The notes below the pieces were generated by a model, which worked only from the letters and a program-made list of their open reading frames with translations, did no database searches and was not told the origin of the DNA. Made by a program: the position numbers and the translations under genes. From Mycobacterium sp. GA-1199 (GTDB lineage Bacteria > Actinomycetota > Actinomycetes > Mycobacteriales > Mycobacteriaceae): a DNA stretch of 64,000 nucleotides. Where the stretch lies: assembly GCF_001500045.1 (NCBI RefSeq), contig NZ_LQIX01000053.1, forward strand, positions 124,001 through 188,000, written 5' to 3'. Positions within the stretch are counted from its first letter, which is position 1. Every line of letters begins with the position of its first letter. Positions 59,751-64,000 of the stretch are shown here, one piece after another.

Positions 59751-62042
59751 CTACTCCCACACGACCTCGCGGGGTTCCTTGTCGGGTCGTAGCCCGCGCC
59801 AACTCGGTTGGCGCAGGCGGTTATCCGAGGTGCGTTCGCTGTAGCGCACCTCGCCGACCAGTTCTGGTCGCACGAACGTCACACCTTTCGCGTCCTGGCG
59901 CGGCAGCCGTTCGTTGAACGGACTCTCTTTGGTCTCGAGCGGTTTGAGGGTCTGCTTCAGTTCGGCCAACGCCTTGTCCGTGAATCCCGTGCCGACGCGA
60001 CCCACGAACTGGAGCCCGCCGTCTGCCGGAATCCCAAGCATCAGCGAGCCGATGCCGCTCGAGCGTCCGCCTTCACCCTGCCGCCAGCCGCCGATCACGA
60101 CTTCCTGCGTGTTCCATACTTTGTCCTTGATCCAGGCCTTCGACCGCCGGCCGGGCTGGTAGGCCGAGTCGAGCCTCTTGGCGACCACACCCTCCCACCG
60201 CTTCTTACGGGCGTACTCCATCGCCTCGGGGCCGTCGCCGGGCAACTGGTCGGGCACGATCAATCCGCCGCCGTCGGCCAGTGCCTCGAGCAGCTTGCGC
60301 CGGTCGGAGTACTTGGCGCGCAACAATGACCGACCGTCGAGGTGCAGGATGTCGAACGCCCAGAACTCCACACGGGTGGAGCGGGCGCGGTTCTGCATCT
60401 CCGAAAAGCTGGGCACACCGGACTCGTCGAGTGCGACGGCCTCGCCGTCGAGGATGACATGGTGGTCGGCGAGATCGGCTGCCACCGCCTCGAATTGGGG
60501 AAATTCACCGGTGACGTCGCGGCCACGCCGGGAGCGGACCGTGAGCCTGCCCCGGTCCGCGTCGACGATCACGCGATAGCCGTCCCATTTGCCCTCGAAC
60601 GCCCACTGGCTCGCCTTGAGCTTCGCGACCGAGCCCTCGGTCGATAGCATCGGCGCGAGATCTCCTGCCTGCGGGTGCTTCTGATCCTTCATGCGATGCG
60701 CGAGCCAGTTCTTGCCGTCGGTCTGGATCAGCGCATAGCGGCCGTCGATCTTCTTACCGCGCAGGTTGATGATGACCTCGCCGCCGTCTTTCGAACTGTC
60801 GGGTGGCACGTCGTTGAACTTCTCAGCCTCGTAGGTGCCGGTGTCCCAGATGATCATCTTGCCGCCGCCATACTCCCCTTTGGGAATCTCGCCGTGGAAA
60901 GTCAGGTACTCCAGCGGGTGATCCTCGGTGTGGACGGCGAGGTGGTTGACGGACGGGGTGTCGGGCAGGTTCTTGGGCACCGCCCAGCTCACGAGGACGC
61001 CGTCGCGTTCGAGCCTCAGGTCGTAGTGCAGTCTGCGGGCGTGGTGTTCCTGGATGACGAACTTGTCGTTGTTTCCGGTCTTCGGCGGTTTGTTCGGCAC
61101 CGGCTCAGGGGTTTTCGACGCGTCGCGCATGCTGCGATAGGTGGTCAGCCGGTCCGGTACGGGCACCGCCTCGTCGAGCGGTGCCAACAGGTCCCCCATC
61201 TCCTGCACCCGGTCGAGCACCTCGTCGAAGTTCAGGTGTCGCAGCTTGGGGTCCTCGATCTCGTCCCAGGTGCGCGGTGCGGCAACCGTCGGATGTGCGC
61301 GTCCGCGAAGCGAATACGGCGCGATCGTGGTCTTGGCCCCGTTGTTCTGGCTCCAGTCGACGAAGACCTTGCCGGTGCGCACGCTCTTGGTCATCGTCGC
61401 GGTCACGCGTTTGGGCATCGTCTTCTCGAGCTGTTGTGCGACCCGTCGCGCGAGCACGGATGCGCCCTGCGAGCTGATCGGCTCCTCGAGCGGGACGTAC
61501 AGGTGCAAGCCTTTGCTGCCGCTGGTGAGTGGGAACGTGGTCAACCCGATGTCGGTGATGAGACCGCGGACCTCGTGGGCGACCTCGCAGAGCTGGCGGA
61601 AAGAGACCCCCTCGCCGGGGTCGAGGTCGAAGACGATGCGGGTCGCCGGTCCGGGCGTCGGTGGGCCGTCGTCCGTGGAGACGAACCGCCACTGCGGGAC
61701 GTGCACTTCGAGTGCGGCCTGCTGCGCGATCCACGCCAGGCCCTCGGCGGTGTTGATCAGCGGATAGGTCGTCGTCCCCGAGCGGTGGGTGACCGACGCG
61801 CGCTCCAGCCAGTCCGGTGCCGACGAGGCGAGTTGTTTCTCGAAGAACGACGGTTCCTCGACGCCGTTGGGCCAGCGCTTGCGGGTCACGGCGCGGCCCG
61901 CGATGTGGGGGATCATGGCCTCGGCGATGCCGACGTAGTAGTCGAACACTTGACCTTTTGTGACGGCCTTCGGCCGATCGCCCGTCGCCGGGTACAGCAC
62001 CTTGTCCGGGTTCGTCAGCTTCACCCGGCCGAATCGATCCAC
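59751..62042 (-). CDS. ligD: multifunctional NHEJ DNA ligase LigD
   Basis: LigD of 763 residues, the Ku partner in mycobacterial non-homologous end joining. The N-terminal polymerase/primase domain (about 1-290) has VFDLDPGEGV and HLYVPLEE. The phosphoesterase domain follows (about 320-460; HHARRLHYDLRLERDGVLVSW). The ATP-dependent ligase domain carries adenylation motif KWDG near residue 480 and later KRWEGVVAKR. The order POL-PE-LIG is that of mycobacteria. GTG 62042 has no Shine-Dalgarno. No ku gene is present in the visible sequence next to it. Confidence 0.96.
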   Translation of the reverse strand: MDRFGRVKLTNPDKVLYPATGDRPKAVTKGQVFDYYVGIAEAMIPHIAGRAVTRKRWPNGVEEPSFFEKQLASSAPDWLERASVTHRSGTTTYPLINTAEGLAWIAQQAALEVHVPQWRFVSTDDGPPTPGPATRIVFDLDPGEGVSFRQLCEVAHEVRGLITDIGLTTFPLTSGSKGLHLYVPLEEPISSQGASVLARRVAQQLEKTMPKRVTATMTKSVRTGKVFVDWSQNNGAKTTIAPYSLRGRAHPTVAAPRTWDEIEDPKLRHLNFDEVLDRVQEMGDLLAPLDEAVPVPDRLTTYRSMRDASKTPEPVPNKPPKTGNNDKFVIQEHHARRLHYDLRLERDGVLVSWAVPKNLPDTPSVNHLAVHTEDHPLEYLTFHGEIPKGEYGGGKMIIWDTGTYEAEKFNDVPPDSSKDGGEVIINLRGKKIDGRYALIQTDGKNWLAHRMKDQKHPQAGDLAPMLSTEGSVAKLKASQWAFEGKWDGYRVIVDADRGRLTVRSRRGRDVTGEFPQFEAVAADLADHHVILDGEAVALDESGVPSFSEMQNRARSTRVEFWAFDILHLDGRSLLRAKYSDRRKLLEALADGGGLIVPDQLPGDGPEAMEYARKKRWEGVVAKRLDSAYQPGRRSKAWIKDKVWNTQEVVIGGWRQGEGGRSSGIGSLMLGIPADGGLQFVGRVGTGFTDKALAELKQTLKPLETKESPFNERLPRQDAKGVTFVRPELVGEVRYSERTSDNRLRQPSWRGLRPDKEPREVVWE

Positions 62043-62076
62043 AGTGTGAACGTATACCCGCTGCTACGTTGAACCC

Positions 62077-62334
62077 GTGGCGAGAATCTCCTCGGCGGTG
62101 CTGGTCGCGGCGGCAAGTCTGCAAGCGGCGCTGATCGCGGCCGCCGCCCTGCTGGCGGCACCGCAGGCCGCGGCGGATCCGCAGGATCTCGTGCCCTACT
62201 GCTCGGGCGACCAGACGCCGATGGACAACAACTGCCGCCCGCCGGCGCACCAGGAGTTCACCCACTCGCCCAGTGGACTCGACCCGAATCTGGCCGACGG
62301 CCTGGACCCGGGGAATCCACAAGTCGTGGGGTGA
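62077..62334 (+). CDS. small secreted protein with two cysteines
   Basis: Protein of 85 residues with a Sec signal (1-33, ending APQAAADP). The mature peptide of about 50 residues has LVPYCSGDQTPMDNNCRPP with two Cys, likely a disulfide, and Pro/Asp-rich remainder. I recognise it only as a common mycobacterial exported small protein. GTG 62077 is divergent from ligD with 34 bases between. Confidence 0.68.
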   Translation: MARISSAVLVAAASLQAALIAAAALLAAPQAAADPQDLVPYCSGDQTPMDNNCRPPAHQEFTHSPSGLDPNLADGLDPGNPQVVG

Positions 62335-62374
62335 CGGTTCATCCGCGAGGTCGAGCAGTCGCGGCGCCGCTGCA

Positions 62375-63835
62375 TCAGGCCGCATCGGGTTCCGGCCCGT
62401 GTGTCTCGCCGCTGGCCGAAGCCGAACTCGGGTCCTCAGCGTCGACTTCCGGCACTTCGGGGTCTCCGTCCGGTGGACGGTGTAGTCGTTCCGGACGGTG
62501 GAAATCGTTGACACGGGCTTGTCCGGTGTCGAGGTGCGGGGGCGGTATCCATTCGACATCGTTGGTGTCGTTGACCCGGGTGGTCCAGCCGTCGGGGCCG
62601 ACCATGCGGTTGTCGGGCCCACACGCCAAGCCGAGTTCGTCGACGTTGGTTTGCCCGTCGTTGCCCCAGTCGCAGGCGGCGTGATGAACCTGGCACCCGT
62701 ACGCGGACACGGTGCACCCCGGCTTCGTACAGCCGCCGTCGCGGGCGATGAGCACGATTCGCTGGGCCGGCGACGCCACGCGGCGGGCACGGAACAAGTC
62801 CAGCGCCGATCCGGTGGCCTTGTCGAACACCGCCAGGTAGTGGTTGGCGTGGGTGCCCATGCGGATGACGTCGGCGATGGGGATGACCGTGCCGCCACCG
62901 GTGACGCCAATGCCCGCAAGGCTCTCGAGTTCTCCCAAGGTGGTGCGGACGATGACCGAAGTCGGCAACCCGTTGTGCTGACCCAATTCACCGCTTTCCA
63001 GCACGCTGCGCCCGATCGCGATCAACGCATCGTGCTGACGTTGAGCCAGACTACGGTGGTCCTTGTCGATCTGCTCTTGTGTCGGTGTACCGGAGACACA
63101 GGGATTCTCGTCGTCGGGGTTGCACATGCCCGGCGCGGCCCACTTGGCGAAGACGGCCTCGAATATCGCCCATGCTTCAGGAGTCAGCGTGGCCCTCACC
63201 GGGATCATCTTGTCGGGACCCTGCGGCCCCTTCCACAATCCGCGACGCCGTGCACGCTCCCTGTCGTCGGGTTCGGGGCCGTCCTGGTCGAGCAGGAACA
63301 GGATGCGGTCAGCGTTGTCCTTCAATACCTTTGGGCCAACGCCGACGGCGCAGCGGGCCAGGTCGACTTCGATCTGCGCGCGGGTGAGGGAATCGACCGC
63401 CGCCGGAATGCGGCCCATCGCCTCGCGCACGACCTTGACGTGTTCACGGTTGATGAACCCGTGCGCCTGGGCGACCGCCGTCGCTGGCAGTACCGGCTCG
63501 AGTGGTTCTCCGGTCAGTGTGCGCCGTGGCGCCAACAATGCCGCCTCATCGAGTCGGCGGCGCGCCTCACTGGCAGAGATACGCCACCGGATGGACAGAA
63601 CGTCGCACCACGACTTGGCGCCCATCTCCTTGGCGGTCTTCTCGACCTGCAAGCGCGCCAGCAGGCGGTGGCTCTGCGCGGGCATCTGGCAGGTGAGGGT
63701 TTCGAGCTCGTCGAGCACGCCGACCAAATCCGTCGCCGAGAGCGTGTCGATGGGCAGCGCGGCCAGTTCGTCGAACGCGGCGCGCAGCGTGGCGACCGCT
63801 GCTTGCACCACTTCGGAACTCATATAATCGAACAT
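62375..63835 (-). CDS. HNH endonuclease of the DUF222/13E12 family
   Basis: Protein of 486 residues. DUF222 covers about 20-330, and the C-terminal HNH-type domain has CTKPGCTVSAYGCQVHHAACDWGNDGQTNVDELGLACGPDNRMV, with Cys ligands and the His-His/Asn core (landmarks only). The last 45 residues are acidic and Pro-rich. Members of this 13E12 family are multi-copy in mycobacteria, sometimes as REP13E12 elements. ATG 63835 or ATG 63823 is the start. Its role is unclear; nuclease activity has not been shown for most. Confidence 0.87.
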   Translation of the reverse strand: MFDYMSSEVVQAAVATLRAAFDELAALPIDTLSATDLVGVLDELETLTCQMPAQSHRLLARLQVEKTAKEMGAKSWCDVLSIRWRISASEARRRLDEAALLAPRRTLTGEPLEPVLPATAVAQAHGFINREHVKVVREAMGRIPAAVDSLTRAQIEVDLARCAVGVGPKVLKDNADRILFLLDQDGPEPDDRERARRRGLWKGPQGPDKMIPVRATLTPEAWAIFEAVFAKWAAPGMCNPDDENPCVSGTPTQEQIDKDHRSLAQRQHDALIAIGRSVLESGELGQHNGLPTSVIVRTTLGELESLAGIGVTGGGTVIPIADVIRMGTHANHYLAVFDKATGSALDLFRARRVASPAQRIVLIARDGGCTKPGCTVSAYGCQVHHAACDWGNDGQTNVDELGLACGPDNRMVGPDGWTTRVNDTNDVEWIPPPHLDTGQARVNDFHRPERLHRPPDGDPEVPEVDAEDPSSASASGETHGPEPDAA

Positions 63836-64000
63836 ATGAGCGAACTCTAAGGACTTGGCGACGTATCTCCGAAGAATTCTCTAAGAAGCTTCGCCGATTA
63901 CTTTAAAGTGTTGTCACACAAGAGGTTCAGCCTTCCTCGAGCTTCCAACAACGGCTCTGCCGGCCCGCGTTCGGATGACGCGCGAGGCATCGATCCCGGA
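63836..64000. other. AT-richer intergenic region at window end
   Basis: No gene is seen. The stretch 63840-63930 is richer in A/T than the rest of the window and lies upstream of the HNH gene start, so it likely holds that gene's promoter. I found no convincing -35/-10 pair, attachment site or inverted repeat marking an element end. Confidence 0.4.

Noticed and set aside
62375..63835. REP13E12-type mobile element
   Set aside because: The HNH/DUF222 protein family fits, but I see no terminal repeats or insertion duplication at its ends in the window.

Overview
The window is chromosomal DNA of a high-GC actinobacterium, most likely a fast-growing Mycobacterium (Mycolicibacterium). The evidence is gene content and order: fadE13-accD2-accA2-fadE12-echA7, perM-purN-purH, sucCD, uvrD1, AroQ-delta chorismate mutase, pgi, ligD and a 13E12-type HNH protein follow, in reverse orientation, the order I remember for M. 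tuberculosis Rv0976c down to Rv0938. GTG starts and 1-4 bp start/stop overlaps are frequent. No rRNA, tRNA, CRISPR, insertion sequence or prophage was recognised.

Region by region. 1-9157 (+): an acyl-CoA catabolic operon (AtuA/DUF1446 protein, two acyl-CoA dehydrogenases, a biotin-dependent acyl-CoA carboxylase, an enoyl-CoA hydratase, a Rossmann protein). 9251-18702: DUF1707 protein, a VWA/MoxR pair, a lipoprotein, purH-purN-perM and a DUF5336-like antigen. 18756-23142: an accessory metabolic block (SfnG-type dimethylsulfone monooxygenase, LLM flavoprotein, orphan ModA, thiolase-like protein). 23374-30302: sucCD, an M23 peptidase, UvrD1 and cytoplasmic chorismate mutase. 30356-43002: envelope acyltransferase, aldehyde dehydrogenase, pgi, small exported or membrane proteins, SDRs, a secreted chorismate mutase, TetR/hydrolase, an Fpg-family glycosylase and cobF. 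43019-48329: YihY-family protein, AurF-like diiron oxygenase plus DUF4873 partner, PoxB-like ThDP enzyme, DUF4235 protein, LLM flavoprotein.

48411-58409 is the most unusual part. It is a signalling island with stand-alone CheB (no receiver domain), a STAS-ATPase fusion and a CheR-PAS-coiled-coil-PAS protein, with no chemoreceptor, CheA/CheW or flagellar gene nearby. It continues with an AraC regulator, a membrane protein with a hairpin leader, an FHA-HTH protein whose Shine-Dalgarno lies inside a perfect 13-bp inverted repeat, and a transmembrane Ser/Thr kinase carrying about twelve extracytoplasmic kelch repeats. 58606-63835 holds a VOC protein, RNase HI, LigD, a small secreted protein and the HNH/DUF222 protein.

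Regulatory sequences readable by eye include a palindromic KstR-type box before the LLM gene at 47463, a second KstR match before the LLM gene at 19993, an imperfect one upstream of the thiolase-like gene, SigF-type promoters before the YihY and DUF4235 genes, a Crp-type box between sucC and the M23 peptidase gene, and a sigma-A-type leaderless promoter before the diiron oxygenase. Names and synteny statements rest on recall of protein families and of the M. tuberculosis gene order; no database search was run.
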